A DNA stretch of 62,436 nucleotides from UMGS172 sp045649545 (GCA_045649545.1 JAZRQE010000004.1:1-62436), one strand, 5' to 3'. Shown: positions 32,155 to 41,341, counted from the stretch's first letter. Numbers and translations: made by a program. The notes: a model not told the origin generated them from the letters alone.

Positions 32155-32709
32155 TTATAATTTTAGTGCCTCATACTGCTCAATAAGGTTTTCCTTAATC
32201 CACATTATAACCTCAACAGTATTAAGCGGTACGTCACCTAAAACTTCCCTTAATTCCCTTGTATCCAGTTTAACCTCCCCGTTTGAAGTGGTATGGGTAA
32301 ACAGAAAATCAAGGTGCGGATTGCATTGAATAAGGGTTATTACGGTGGCTATGATATCTCCTAACGGAGTCATATCTATGTGGTTTTTATAAAACAGTGC
32401 TTCGGTTTCGGTGCCGTGCGTATCGGGAAACTCGATTTCGTGACGCGATACTATTGTAACGCTTCCGCCGGTTTGTTCCGCCTGAAGTTTTAACAACGGA
32501 ATTCCGAGACCTACCTTTCTGGTAGTACGGGTAGTGCAAAACGGATTGGTGACATTTTCCAAAATTTCTTTTGTCATACCGCAACCATTATCGCCTATCG
32601 TCACCTTTAAGGTTTCACTGTCTTCAACTATTGTTATGGTTACCAACGTAGCGTTGGCCCTTACCGAATTTTCGGCAATATCAAGAATATTTAAGGATAA
32701 TTCTTTCAT
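32155..32709 (-). CDS. HATPase_c ATP-binding protein in the hydrogenase operon
   Basis: A 184-residue protein. Residues 1-105 form a histidine-kinase-type ATPase domain: N box DIAENSVRANA, G1 box IGDNGCGM, G2-like GLGIPLLKLQAEQTGG. There is no dimerisation/phosphoacceptor domain. The C-terminal ~75 residues are specific and unassigned. It overlaps the PHP gene by four bases (ATGA). Proteins of this kind accompany HydS-type genes in hydrogenase operons; whether it acts as a kinase or a partner-switching factor is unknown. Confidence 0.85.
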   Translation of the reverse strand: MKELSLNILDIAENSVRANATLVTITIVEDSETLKVTIGDNGCGMTKEILENVTNPFCTTRTTRKVGLGIPLLKLQAEQTGGSVTIVSRHEIEFPDTHGTETEALFYKNHIDMTPLGDIIATVITLIQCNPHLDFLFTHTTSNGEVKLDTRELREVLGDVPLNTVEVIMWIKENLIEQYEALKL

Positions 32710-33443
32710 TCTTCACCCCTCAAAATCTTGAAAAGGTTTTTTCTTACCAAATCACTGCCGTAAGGCTCGTCATCTATTTCTAAATAACCTTCCGCATCCC
32801 TTATATCCCAAAGGTAATGTGCATCAGAACTGACAAGCAGTTTTTTATCATCCAAAATGGGGTATTTATACCGATATCCCTCTATTTTTTCGGCATCGTG
32901 AAACTCTGCCAAATTGAATTTCGGAGTAGGCGGAAAATCACCCAAAGTAGCAATAATACCGTTTGATGTACGGTCAACATGTGCGGGATAGCACACACCG
33001 TTGAACATCTCAACCAACTTCGGTGCTTGGTCAACCGAAATATCGGTCGCGTTGGACAAAAGATACTCATCAGTACCTATTACATTGTCCTCCTCGTCCA
33101 TTATCAGTTGGTCACCGAAAATGTCGGTACGGTTTTTGATAAGAATCCTATGCTTTTCTATTTCCTCGCCGAACTTCAACGCCTCGTCCAATTTTTCAAA
33201 GAGGCAAACCACGTGAATATCCTCTGCGGTAGTTAATTCCATACCGGCCACGGGGATAATTCCGTTTCTTTTTGCGGCTTTGAAAAATGCCGGACAGTTT
33301 TTAACAGTGTTATGGTCGGTCAGTGCCATAATATTGACGCCTGCCAACGTTGCCATTCCGGCAATATTCGAAGGAGTCATATCGTTATCGGCACAGGGAG
33401 AAAGGCAGGAATGAATGTGAAAATCGTAGGTGTAGCGACTCAT
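32706..33443 (-). CDS. PHP-domain metal-dependent phosphoesterase
   Basis: A 245-residue PHP protein: motif I FHIHSC, ALTDHN, the metal ligand in GMELTT, CYPAHVDR and SSDAHY. Members hydrolyse phosphoesters such as nucleotides; the target is not evident. It overlaps the gene before and the gene after by four bases each, so it is translated together with the DRTGG and HATPase proteins, and probably belongs to the same regulatory function. Confidence 0.88.
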   Translation of the reverse strand: MSRYTYDFHIHSCLSPCADNDMTPSNIAGMATLAGVNIMALTDHNTVKNCPAFFKAAKRNGIIPVAGMELTTAEDIHVVCLFEKLDEALKFGEEIEKHRILIKNRTDIFGDQLIMDEEDNVIGTDEYLLSNATDISVDQAPKLVEMFNGVCYPAHVDRTSNGIIATLGDFPPTPKFNLAEFHDAEKIEGYRYKYPILDDKKLLVSSDAHYLWDIRDAEGYLEIDDEPYGSDLVRKNLFKILRGEE

Positions 33444-33766
33444 AGCAAACTACTCAAGGTTGCGGCGGTTTCGTATATAGGCTTATCAGTGCCCAAAACA
33501 TTTACGCCTTTTGATTCGGCTAAAGCCTTAACCTCTCTGTCCAATTCGACACCCTCGGAAAGAATAATGCAGGCTGTATCGGCAAGCGACGCTACAGCGA
33601 TTATGTTTGAATTAGTCATAATAGTAATCCACGCATCATCCGCTTTAGCCCTGCCCATAACCCAGCTTAAAAGGTCACAACAGTAAGCACCGCCGATTTC
33701 CCTTAGGGGGTCAGGCAGTGTCACAACCGAAAACCCAGACTTATCCGAAAGTTCTTTAACGGTCAT
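33440..33766 (-). CDS. DRTGG-domain protein (second copy)
   Basis: A 108-residue protein resembling single DRTGG domains: DAWITIMTNSNIIAVASLADTACIILSEGV and a final stretch GVNVLGTDKPIYETAA. The fold is related to the N-terminal part of HPr kinase and to CBS-pair partners and is thought to bind a small ligand. It overlaps the PHP gene by four bases and is 2 bases from the HydS-like gene. The paralog at 35475-35828 lies earlier in the operon. Confidence 0.8.
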   Translation of the reverse strand: MTVKELSDKSGFSVVTLPDPLREIGGAYCCDLLSWVMGRAKADDAWITIMTNSNIIAVASLADTACIILSEGVELDREVKALAESKGVNVLGTDKPIYETAATLSSLL

Positions 33767-33768
33767 AG

Positions 33769-35040
33769 CTACTCCTCGATTTTGTCATTTTTTAAGTTGT
33801 TGTGCTGTCTTATTACACAAGCATCAACCGAACACTCGCCCTTTATGACATCTTCTGCGAAAGCACGGCAATTCGGCGCACCGCAGGCACCACAATCGAT
33901 GCCGGGCAACGCTTCACGCAGACTCTGAATGTCTGCCATCATACGCATTGACTCACCGATATTATCCGAAAGTCTTGAAATGGGCTTATATGCCGGCACA
34001 TCTTGGAAGAAACAATCGTCAGGTATATACTTTTCATTGTCATCCAAGAAGTTTTGCGATACCGGAAGGTACCGTCTTAATGTTTGAATTCTTGCCTTGG
34101 CGATAAACGGATTTTCCACCGTCAACACTCCGCCGACGCAACCGCCGGTGCAAGCATTAAGCTCAATAAACTCAAGCTGGGGAATCATACCGTTTTCAAT
34201 CTGGTCAAGCATTTTAATAACGTTTTCAATACCGTCGGCTGCCAAGTACTTATCGTTGAAAATTGCGGTAGCCTCACCGCCCGAGGTTGCCCAACTGATA
34301 CCGATAACTCCCGAACGGGAAAACGGCACAGGTGTAATTTCTCGCTTCATAAAGTTTATGAGCTTGAAATAAATCTCACTAATCGGCACAACCAAATCAA
34401 CTGCACTTTTATATGAGCCGAAACCATTTTTAACGTAGCTTGCCTTGGCAGGACACGGAGATATAAAGCAAACGCCTATATCCTCCGGTTTAAACTCGGG
34501 ATGTTCCTTTAATGCACGTTCTTTTGCTTTCATTGCCGCAATTTCCATCGGCGGAAGTAACGGCATAAGATTATCCTTTAAATAGGGAAATCTTAACGCA
34601 ATCAGTCGCGCAATAACGGGACAAGCCGAACTGATAATAGGTTTTTTGACACCCTCGGTCTTTATGAGCAATCTGGTATATTCCGAAACAAATTCGGCAG
34701 CTTGAGAAACCTCATATACCTGGTCAAATCCCATATCGAGAAGCCCTTGCAGACAATAATCAATATCTTCAAGCTCTTCAAATTGACCGTAAAGTGTGGG
34801 GGCAGGCAATGCAATACGCCATTTGAACTTTTCCAAGTCCTTGAAAGCGTTACAAACAGCAAGCTTTGCCTCATGGGGACATACTCTGATACACTCGCCG
34901 CAATCAATACATCTGCCCGGATTAATAACTGCACGTCCGTCCTTGATTCGAATAGCCTCAGTCGGACAGCGCTTTAGGCAGGTTGTGCAACCGGTGCATT
35001 TTTCTTCGTTTAAAGAAACCGAATGTAAATATGTATTCAT
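33769..35040 (-). CDS. hydS: HydS-like sensory [FeFe]-hydrogenase homologue
   Basis: A 423-residue protein: two N-terminal [4Fe-4S] motifs (CTGCTTCLKRCP from Cys15; CIDCGECIRVCP), an H-cluster domain, then a four-cysteine Fe-S domain near the end (CGACGAPNCRAF). H-cluster cysteines align at Cys140 (SSACPVI), Cys196 (SPCPAKA), Cys297 and Cys301 (NACTGGCVGG). The residue before Cys140 is Ala139 where catalytic enzymes have the proton-shuttle Cys, as reported for the sensory enzyme of Thermotoga. It is therefore more likely a redox or H2 sensor than a fast hydrogenase. It has no PAS domain of its own. Confidence 0.88.
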   Translation of the reverse strand: MNTYLHSVSLNEEKCTGCTTCLKRCPTEAIRIKDGRAVINPGRCIDCGECIRVCPHEAKLAVCNAFKDLEKFKWRIALPAPTLYGQFEELEDIDYCLQGLLDMGFDQVYEVSQAAEFVSEYTRLLIKTEGVKKPIISSACPVIARLIALRFPYLKDNLMPLLPPMEIAAMKAKERALKEHPEFKPEDIGVCFISPCPAKASYVKNGFGSYKSAVDLVVPISEIYFKLINFMKREITPVPFSRSGVIGISWATSGGEATAIFNDKYLAADGIENVIKMLDQIENGMIPQLEFIELNACTGGCVGGVLTVENPFIAKARIQTLRRYLPVSQNFLDDNEKYIPDDCFFQDVPAYKPISRLSDNIGESMRMMADIQSLREALPGIDCGACGAPNCRAFAEDVIKGECSVDACVIRQHNNLKNDKIEE

Positions 35041-35052
35041 AAAGTTACTCTC

Positions 35053-35478
35053 TTATTGGTAATTAACCTGCATTGTAATGCGGGTGCCTTTTCCGAGTTG
35101 AGTTTCAATTTCCAAACTGTCGGTATAACGCTTCATATTAGGAAGACCCATACCGGCACCGAAACCTAACGACCTGATATTGTCAGGTGCAGTGGAAAAG
35201 CCTTCTTTCATAGCAAGCTCCACGTTCGGTATACCCGGACCGCAGTCATCAAGAATGATTACAACCTTATCCTCATACACAAGCACCTCGGCAGTACCGC
35301 CGCCTGCGTGGATAACCATGTTGATTTCACCCTCATACATTGCGATAGATACACGTCTTATAATCTCCGGCGAAAGACCGATTTGACGCAGATTTTTCTT
35401 AACCATGACCGAAGCCTGACCGGCAGAAGCAAAGTTATTGCCTTGAACATTATACTTGAACTTTAACGGCTCACTCAT
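35053..35478 (-). CDS. Anti-sigma factor-like HATPase protein (RsbW type)
   Basis: A 141-residue single-domain ATP-binding protein: VSIAMYEGEINMVIHAGGG (N box), VVIILDDCGPGIPNV (G1), SLGFGAGMGLPNMKRYTD (G2) and GKGTRITM. This is the RsbW/SpoIIAB-like architecture used in partner switching, but no antagonist or sigma factor is nearby. It overlaps the DRTGG gene by four bases and precedes hydS by 12 bases. Confidence 0.88.
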   Translation of the reverse strand: MSEPLKFKYNVQGNNFASAGQASVMVKKNLRQIGLSPEIIRRVSIAMYEGEINMVIHAGGGTAEVLVYEDKVVIILDDCGPGIPNVELAMKEGFSTAPDNIRSLGFGAGMGLPNMKRYTDSLEIETQLGKGTRITMQVNYQ

Positions 35479-35828
35479 AATGTTGCTCCGTTTCGGTTAA
35501 GCCCGTTCATATAAAGCTTACCGCAGGCTTCATACATACGCTTGGGTGAACACAGCAATGCAATTCCCATTTCACGTGCAAGCTCTACCATTTCTTCGGT
35601 AGGACGCTTGTTGCGAACAAAAACTATGCAAACCATATCCATCATCTCAGCAGTTCTTACAACCTGCGAGTTTACAAGTCCGGTAAGCAGAACGCCCTGG
35701 TCTTTAACGTAAGCCAAAACATCGCTCATCATATCGCTTCCGCAAGCAGAATAAATCTCTTGTTCGAGCAAATCCTCGCCGCAGACAACCTCAGCATTTA
35801 AAAGTTCTTTAATCTCACTTATTTTCAT
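35475..35828 (-). CDS. DRTGG-domain protein (first copy)
   Basis: A 117-residue protein paralogous to that at 33440-33766: ISEIKELLNAEVVCG, DVLAYVKDQGVLLTGLVNSQVVRTAEMMDMVCIVFV, and a closing GIALLCSPKRMYEACGKL. A ligand-binding regulatory role is inferred from the family. It lies between the NuoE-like subunit and the RsbW-like gene and is coupled to the latter by an ATGA overlap. Confidence 0.8.
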   Translation of the reverse strand: MKISEIKELLNAEVVCGEDLLEQEIYSACGSDMMSDVLAYVKDQGVLLTGLVNSQVVRTAEMMDMVCIVFVRNKRPTEEMVELAREMGIALLCSPKRMYEACGKLYMNGLNRNGATL

Positions 35829-35853
35829 ACGTGTATGTTCCCTTGATTAAAAA

Positions 35854-36351
35854 TTAATCAGCGTATTTTGCAATAATACCGTCGATATCCTTTTCGGTCA
35901 AACGGCCGTAAACATCTTCGTTAACGGTAAGAACCGGTGCAAGTCCGCAAGCACCGATACAACGGCAAGCCTCAAGCGAGAATTTACCGTCGGCAGTACA
36001 TTCGCCGGGCTGAATACCTAAAACCTCAACAAGGCGGTCAATAAGTTTCTGTGCACCCTTAACGTAGCAAGCAGTTCCCAAGCAAACCGAAATATTGTAT
36101 TTGCCCTTGGGAGACAGTGCAAACTGAGCATAGAAGGTTGCGATACCGTAAACCTCCTCAACTGAAATGCCAAGACCTTCGGCAATCATAGACTGAACCT
36201 CAAGCGGCAAATAGCCGTAGATACCTTGAGCTTCCTGCATAACGGACATCAAACAGCCTTGAATGTCTTTCTTTGCTTCGATGACAGCCTTGAGTTTGGC
36301 TTCCTGCTCGGGTGTTCCGTTAAACGGAATAGAGCTGGCATGTTTCTTCAT
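35854..36351 (-). CDS. hndA: Hydrogenase NuoE-like [2Fe-2S] subunit (HndA/HydC)
   Basis: A 165-residue NuoE-family subunit: helical N-terminus, GIATFYAQFALSPKG, and [2Fe-2S] ligands in VCLGTACYVKGAQ and CRCIGACGLAPVLTVN. It is the first gene of the operon and, with HndB, C and D, completes the NADH-linked hydrogenase. The ATG at 36351 was chosen because AGGAGG lies eight bases upstream; the frame runs 26 codons further without a ribosome site. Confidence 0.94.
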   Translation of the reverse strand: MKKHASSIPFNGTPEQEAKLKAVIEAKKDIQGCLMSVMQEAQGIYGYLPLEVQSMIAEGLGISVEEVYGIATFYAQFALSPKGKYNISVCLGTACYVKGAQKLIDRLVEVLGIQPGECTADGKFSLEACRCIGACGLAPVLTVNEDVYGRLTEKDIDGIIAKYAD

Positions 36352-36440
36352 TAGCTTTTCCTCCTGAAATAAAAATACAATTACGTCAAAATAAGCGGTG
36401 CCGAAACGGACACAAAACTTAGTCTGCATAACTTGTTAAA

Positions 36441-36469
36441 ATTATAACACACTCGTCTTCAAATGTCTA
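36441..36469 (-). promoter_or_regulatory. Promoter of the hydrogenase operon
   Basis: On the minus strand a -35 TAGACA (36469-36464), a 17-base spacer and a perfect -10 TATAAT (36446-36441) lie about 90 bases before hndA. The rest of the 544-base gap to dnaX holds a weak hairpin (AATCATCT/AGACGATT at about 36553-36572), AT-rich DNA, and the SRP RNA gene. Confidence 0.65.
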
Positions 36470-36676
36470 CAATTTTATCATAAATTTTACATATAATTCT
36501 CTTATTTTTTATATATTCCAAGCCCACCACAACATATAGTATCGAACACGAAAAAATCATCTAAAAAGACGATTCTTTCCGAAACTATTCCCGTTATGGC
36601 TAACTATATACTGATACATATATTTATATTTTATTGGTATTTAATAATTTTTAAATCAAACTGATTAAATTTAATA

Positions 36677-36705
36677 TTGTATTTTCTATTGTTTTGTTGT
36701 ATAAT
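36677..36705 (+). promoter_or_regulatory. Promoter of the SRP RNA gene
   Basis: A -35 TTGTAT (36677-36682), a 17-base spacer and a perfect -10 TATAAT (36700-36705), 11 bases before the RNA stem begins. Confidence 0.7.
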
Positions 36706-36716
36706 ACTTTGAGTAA

Positions 36717-36856
36717 GCACGCTTTAAGGCGTGCGAACGGTCGGGTCCTGTGCGACAGGGTGCCGTGAACCATGTCAGGCGGGGAACCGAGCAGCATTAA
36801 GCGGATTTTCTCGTGTGCCGCAGTAAACTCGGTCGTTCGTACGCCTTAGGGCGTGC
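36717..36856 (+). ncRNA. ffs: Signal recognition particle RNA (4.5S-type)
   Basis: The domain IV core GTCAGGCGGGGAACCGAGCA with the GGGGA-type apical region and the asymmetric AGCAG loop is clear, flanked by complementary strands. The ends, GCACGC...GGCGTGCGAAC and GTTCGTACGCC...GCGTGC, pair over about 20 bases, giving an RNA of about 140 nt ended by a TTTT run. Position directly before dnaX-ybaB-recR matches many Firmicutes. Exact ends are judged from the stem. Confidence 0.9.
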
Positions 36857-36895
36857 TTTTTAGTGAATTTTAGCAACATTAAAGGGGGATTTTTC

Positions 36896-38554
36896 TTGTA
36901 TCAGGCTTTATACCGCAAATACCGTCCTATGAACTTTCAGGACGTTGTCGGCGAAGAGCACATAACCGAAATACTGAAAAACGAATTAAAGTCGGGCAAG
37001 ATTTTCCATGCCTATTTATTTACCGGTCCCAGAGGTACCGGTAAAACAAGCTGTGCCAAAATTTTGGCAAAAGCCGTTAACTGCTTGAATTCTTCCAATG
37101 GGGACGCCTGCTGTGAGTGTGACTCCTGCCGTGCGATTGCCGAAGGTGATGTACTTGATATAACCGAAATTGACGCCGCCTCTAACAACGGTGTTGATAA
37201 TATCAGAGATTTGCGTGAGCAGGTTTCCTACACCCCTACGTCTTCAAAATACCGCGTTTACATCATAGACGAGGTACATATGCTGTCCTCCGGTGCGTTT
37301 AACGCGTTACTTAAAACTCTTGAAGAGCCGCCGGCACATATAATATTCATTCTTGCCACGACCGAGGTACATAAACTGCCCGCAACTATACTCTCCCGTT
37401 GCCAGCGGTTTGACTTTCACCGTATTTCGCCCGAAGCTATTGCCGACCGTATTCTTTATATTGCTGAAAAGGAAGGCTTTTCTATCGACCGCTCTGCAGC
37501 CGAAATGATAGCCACCTTGTCCGACGGTGGTATGCGTGACGCATTATCAACGCTTGACCTTTGTGCCGCACGCACCCACCATATAACCGATTCAGATGTA
37601 ATAAGCGTTTGTTCACTTGCCGGCAATAACTACTGTTTGGATTTAGCAAGACACATTCTGTCGGCAGATGTCGGTGCAGCTTTAATGAAAGTTGACGAGC
37701 TTCATAAAAACGCTGTTGACCTGCAACGTCTTTGCAGCGAAATGATAAACCACTATCGCAATTTAATGGTTGCAAAAACGGTTAAAACACCGGGCTCACT
37801 CATAATTTCAACACCCAAAGAGCTTGAGGCAATTCAAACCCAAGCTGTTTCTTATCCGCTTGAGGGCATTGTCAATGCAATCAATGTGTTAAACTTGACA
37901 CTTGATAGAATGACTATGGCCGACCGCAGAACAGAGTTTGAGACCGCAATCGTAAAACTTTGCAGTCCTCAGCTTGACTCTTCACCGTCAGCCATTTTAG
38001 ACCGACTTGAGCGTTTAGAAAGAACCGTAAAATACGGTAGCACTGCTCCTGCGGTAAAAATAGAGGCTGAACCTCAGGTTGATAATACAACTAAGCCTGA
38101 GCCTTCACCGATTGAAGCTACCGTTCCTGACGATGACGGTATGCCGCCAATTCCATCGGAAACGGTTGAGGTTGCTGATATGTCAGTTGAGGAAACACCC
38201 TCACCTGCACCTACAGAAAGACCTGCCACCAACAGTGAAACAATATTCGAGGCTTGGGTTGATGTTTTGGATGAACTGAACAAAGCCGCACCTTTAATGG
38301 CGGCCGTTTTGCGAGGCTCAAAAGCCTATATTAAGGATGAAATTTTGTTGATTGACTCTGAAAATGACCAGTTTATACCCTTAATGCGTGGCGACCCGAT
38401 TTACCGCACACAGATTCGCAACGCCGTACAGTCGGTTGTGGGAAGAACATACAAATTAGGTCCATACAAGAAAAAGGTTGCCGCCACCGGTGACCCGTTG
38501 CAGGATATAATCAATAAACTAAAAACACTTGAAGTGCCGGGCTCTAACGAATAA
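36896..38554 (+). CDS. dnaX: DNA polymerase III subunit gamma/tau
   Basis: A 552-residue clamp-loader ATPase: MYQALYRKYRPMNFQDVVG at the start, Walker A GPRGTGKTS, zinc site around CLNSSNGDACCECDSC, Walker B IIDEVHML, the SRC motif LSRCQRF. The C-terminal third is a Pro/Glu-rich linker and tau-type domain. The TTG at 36896 is chosen as start: it follows AAAGGGGG by seven bases and gives the universal MYQALYRKYRP beginning. No ATG fits. Confidence 0.95.
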   Translation: MYQALYRKYRPMNFQDVVGEEHITEILKNELKSGKIFHAYLFTGPRGTGKTSCAKILAKAVNCLNSSNGDACCECDSCRAIAEGDVLDITEIDAASNNGVDNIRDLREQVSYTPTSSKYRVYIIDEVHMLSSGAFNALLKTLEEPPAHIIFILATTEVHKLPATILSRCQRFDFHRISPEAIADRILYIAEKEGFSIDRSAAEMIATLSDGGMRDALSTLDLCAARTHHITDSDVISVCSLAGNNYCLDLARHILSADVGAALMKVDELHKNAVDLQRLCSEMINHYRNLMVAKTVKTPGSLIISTPKELEAIQTQAVSYPLEGIVNAINVLNLTLDRMTMADRRTEFETAIVKLCSPQLDSSPSAILDRLERLERTVKYGSTAPAVKIEAEPQVDNTTKPEPSPIEATVPDDDGMPPIPSETVEVADMSVEETPSPAPTERPATNSETIFEAWVDVLDELNKAAPLMAAVLRGSKAYIKDEILLIDSENDQFIPLMRGDPIYRTQIRNAVQSVVGRTYKLGPYKKKVAATGDPLQDIINKLKTLEVPGSNE

Positions 38555-38591
38555 ATTTGAGTTACAGCACACAATAGAAAGGACAATAAAA

Positions 38592-38933
38592 ATGAAAGCA
38601 AGAATTCCCGGAGCAAATAACGGTCAAAGTCAGGCCGCAATGTTAAAACAGGTACAGAAAATGCAGGAGGATATGGCTAACTTCCAGTCGGAGTTTGAGG
38701 AACGCGAATTTTGTGCTTCTGCCGGCGGCGGAATTGTTGAAGTTACCATGACCGGCAGTCACGAAATGAAGAAAATCACAATCGACCCCGAGGCAGTTGA
38801 CGTAGACGACATCGAAATGTTGGAAGACTATATCGTTATCGCCGTAAATGATGTTGTTAAAAAAATTGCCCAAACTCAAGAGTCCGAGATGGGTGCAATT
38901 ACCGGCGGACTTAATATTCCGGGACTGTTTTAA
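38592..38933 (+). CDS. ybaB: YbaB/EbfC nucleoid-associated protein
   Basis: A 113-residue YbaB family protein (QAAMLKQVQKMQEDMANFQSE, GGGIVEVTMTGSHEMKKITIDPE, DIEMLEDYIVIAVNDVVKK). It binds DNA as a dimer and lies, as usual, between dnaX and recR. The ATG at 38592 follows GAAAGGAC; the longer frame overlaps dnaX and is rejected. It overlaps recR by one base. Confidence 0.94.
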   Translation: MKARIPGANNGQSQAAMLKQVQKMQEDMANFQSEFEEREFCASAGGGIVEVTMTGSHEMKKITIDPEAVDVDDIEMLEDYIVIAVNDVVKKIAQTQESEMGAITGGLNIPGLF

Positions 38934-39532
38934 TGGCTTACAGTGTTGCACCGCTTGACCGATTGATTGAGCAGTTTGAAAGACTGCCCGGCATCGGCAA
39001 AAAGACCGCACGGCGATTGGCTTACTATGTCATAACCCGTCCCGACGGAATGGCAGGCAAATTTTCGGAAGCACTTTTGGAAGCCAAGGCCAAAATAAAG
39101 TATTGCAACGTTTGTCAAAACCTTACCGACGGTGAGGTTTGTTCGATATGCTCTGCTGTTGACCGCGACCGCAGCGTTATCTGCGTTGTTGAGGATGCAC
39201 AGAACGTTATGGCGTTTGAACGCACACGCGAATTTAAGGGCTTGTACCACGTTTTACACGGTGCAATCAGTCCGCTTGACGGCATTGGCCCTGACCAACT
39301 TAAAATGCGTGAACTAATGCAAAGGCTTTCTTCAGGTGAGGTGCAGGAAATCATCGTTGCCACCAACCCGACGGTTGAGGGCGAAGCCACCGCGAGCTAT
39401 ATTTCACGTTTGGTCAAATCAATGGGCATCAAGGTTACCCGTTTGGCGTACGGCATTCCCGTCGGCAGTGATTTGGAATATGCTGACGAAGTTACTTTAT
39501 CCCGTGCTTTAGAGGGACGAAAGACATTGTAA
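38933..39532 (+). CDS. recR: Recombination protein RecR
   Basis: A 199-residue RecR: helix-hairpin-helix LPGIGKKTARRLAYY, zinc finger C-x2-C...C-x2-C (YCNVCQNLTDGEVCSIC), Toprim motif ICVVEDAQNVMAFE, and the C-terminal TRLAYGIPVGSDLEYADEVTLSRAL. It acts with RecF/RecO in gap repair. It is translationally coupled to ybaB (TAATG). Confidence 0.97.
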   Translation: MAYSVAPLDRLIEQFERLPGIGKKTARRLAYYVITRPDGMAGKFSEALLEAKAKIKYCNVCQNLTDGEVCSICSAVDRDRSVICVVEDAQNVMAFERTREFKGLYHVLHGAISPLDGIGPDQLKMRELMQRLSSGEVQEIIVATNPTVEGEATASYISRLVKSMGIKVTRLAYGIPVGSDLEYADEVTLSRALEGRKTL

Positions 39533-39586
39533 TTATCAACGTTAAAAACAAAATAAAAATATTTTTAATTTTTTTGAAAAAAAGAC

Positions 39587-39615
39587 TTGCATTTTGATAA
39601 AAGGTGTGGTAATAT
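39587..39615 (+). promoter_or_regulatory. Promoter of the 5S rRNA gene
   Basis: A -35 TTGCAT (39587-39592), a 17-base spacer and a -10 TAATAT (39610-39615), about 28 bases before the mature 5S end. Confidence 0.65.
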
Positions 39616-39643
39616 AACTCCTGCACTCGCGAAGAACGAGTAA

Positions 39644-39760
<117 letters not shown>

Positions 39761-39764
39761 GATA

Positions 39765-39797
39765 AACAACTGTCTATCTTTAGACAGTTGTTTTTTT
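39765..39797 (+). terminator. Terminator of the 5S rRNA
   Basis: AACAACTGTCTA, loop TCTT, TAGACAGTTGTT and a T-run. Confidence 0.9.
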
Positions 39798-39892
39798 ATA
39801 CATATTTTCTCTTTTCTTTTTGATTTTTATGTGGTATACTTATAATGTATAGATATTGTTTTCTCTTTTTTATTCAGGAGATGACGTTTAAA

Positions 39893-41341
39893 ATGCGTGA
39901 TAAGTATGATGTTTTAATTGTGGGCGCGGGACTTTCGGGTCTTTATGCCGCCTATAATCTCGACAGTAGAATAAATGCTTTAGTAGTATCAAAGCGTGAA
40001 TTAAGGCTTTGCAACAGTAACCTTGCACAAGGTGGCGTTGCCGCCGTGCTGGATACCGAAAATGACAGCTTTGACCTACACATTGAGGATACTATGATTG
40101 CCGGCAAACAGGAAAACCGTCCCGAGGCGGTTGACGTGCTGGTTAAAGAGGGTCCCCAAGATGTCAGGAAAATGATTGAACTTGGTTGTGAGTTTGACAA
40201 GGTTGACGGTCACATTCACGCCACGTTAGAGGGCGGTCATTGCCGCCGCCGTATTGTCCATCACCGCGACACTACCGGCGAAGAACTTATGCGGACTATT
40301 ATTGCCGCAACCAAGGACTTGCCTAACGTTGATATTGTTGAGAATACTTCGCTTGCCTTTTTAGATGAGGCTAACAACGGCTACTATGCCTCTTTGCTTT
40401 CGGACGGTAAATTAACCACCGCTGCCGCTTCGTTTGTAATAATCGCAACCGGCGGTATCGGCAGGGTTTATAAATATACCACAAACTCCTCTATTGCTAC
40501 GGGTGACGGAATTTCGATTGCTCACAGCTTGGGGGCAAGGATTGAGAATTTGAGTTATATTCAATTCCACCCAACCGGCTTTGCTGGTGACAACTGCCGT
40601 GAACGTTTTCTTATCAGCGAAGCTGTCAGAGGTGAGGGTGCTTACCTTGTTAACTGCCACCGCGAACGCTTTATGCACCGCTATGACGAGCGTTTGGAAT
40701 TAGCTCCTCGCGACGTTGTTTCACGCGGTATTATTTTGGAGTCGCGTAGAACGGGTAGCGATAAATTCTATCTTGATATTACTCACCGCACCCCTGAATT
40801 TATACACGACCGCTTTCCGATGATTTACGAGCGTTGTTTAAACGAAGGCATAGATATGACCAAGGAGCTTATCCCCGTTTTCCCGACCCACCATTACCTT
40901 ATGGGCGGAATTAACGTTGATTTGAATTCAAGAACACGTATCAACCGTCTTTATGCGGTGGGTGAATGTTCTCACACCGGTGTTCACGGTAAAAACCGCT
41001 TGGCTTCAAACAGCCTGCTTGAAACTCTTGTTTTCGGCCGCAGAGCCGCAGAGGATATCAACCGCAGTTATAACGATACCTCGGTTTGCGGTACAGCACC
41101 CATACATTCGGTTGACGGTGCACCTATGCCTACCGGCACAAGAACTTCAATTCGTAACATAATGCAAAAATGCCACTTTGTTTTACCCAACCCCGAGGCA
41201 GCAAGAAAGTATCAGCCCGAAGTTGAAAACATAGCAGCAAGACTTAATAACAAGCGTTTCCAGATAACCAACGACTATCTTGAAGCAAGAAGTTTAGCCA
41301 ACATTGCTTCTATAGTTTTAAAGGAGGTCATTCACAAATGA
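39893..41341 (+). CDS. nadB: L-aspartate oxidase
   Basis: A 482-residue FAD enzyme of the succinate dehydrogenase flavoprotein family: VLIVGAGLSGLYAAYNL, NLAQGGVAAVL, HHRDTTGEELMRT, IQFHPTGF, SEAVRGEGAYLVN, and HTGVHGKNRLASNSLLE. It oxidises aspartate to iminoaspartate, using fumarate in anaerobes, in NAD synthesis. The ATG at 39893 gives the typical N-terminus; AGGAG lies 10 bases upstream. The nadA partner is not in the window. It overlaps nadC by four bases. Confidence 0.95.
   Translation: MRDKYDVLIVGAGLSGLYAAYNLDSRINALVVSKRELRLCNSNLAQGGVAAVLDTENDSFDLHIEDTMIAGKQENRPEAVDVLVKEGPQDVRKMIELGCEFDKVDGHIHATLEGGHCRRRIVHHRDTTGEELMRTIIAATKDLPNVDIVENTSLAFLDEANNGYYASLLSDGKLTTAAASFVIIATGGIGRVYKYTTNSSIATGDGISIAHSLGARIENLSYIQFHPTGFAGDNCRERFLISEAVRGEGAYLVNCHRERFMHRYDERLELAPRDVVSRGIILESRRTGSDKFYLDITHRTPEFIHDRFPMIYERCLNEGIDMTKELIPVFPTHHYLMGGINVDLNSRTRINRLYAVGECSHTGVHGKNRLASNSLLETLVFGRRAAEDINRSYNDTSVCGTAPIHSVDGAPMPTGTRTSIRNIMQKCHFVLPNPEAARKYQPEVENIAARLNNKRFQITNDYLEARSLANIASIVLKEVIHK

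Noticed and set aside
33769..35040. Second catalytic hydrogenase
   Set aside because: The L1 motif has Ala in place of the proton-shuttle Cys and the other H-cluster motifs are altered; a sensory role fits better.
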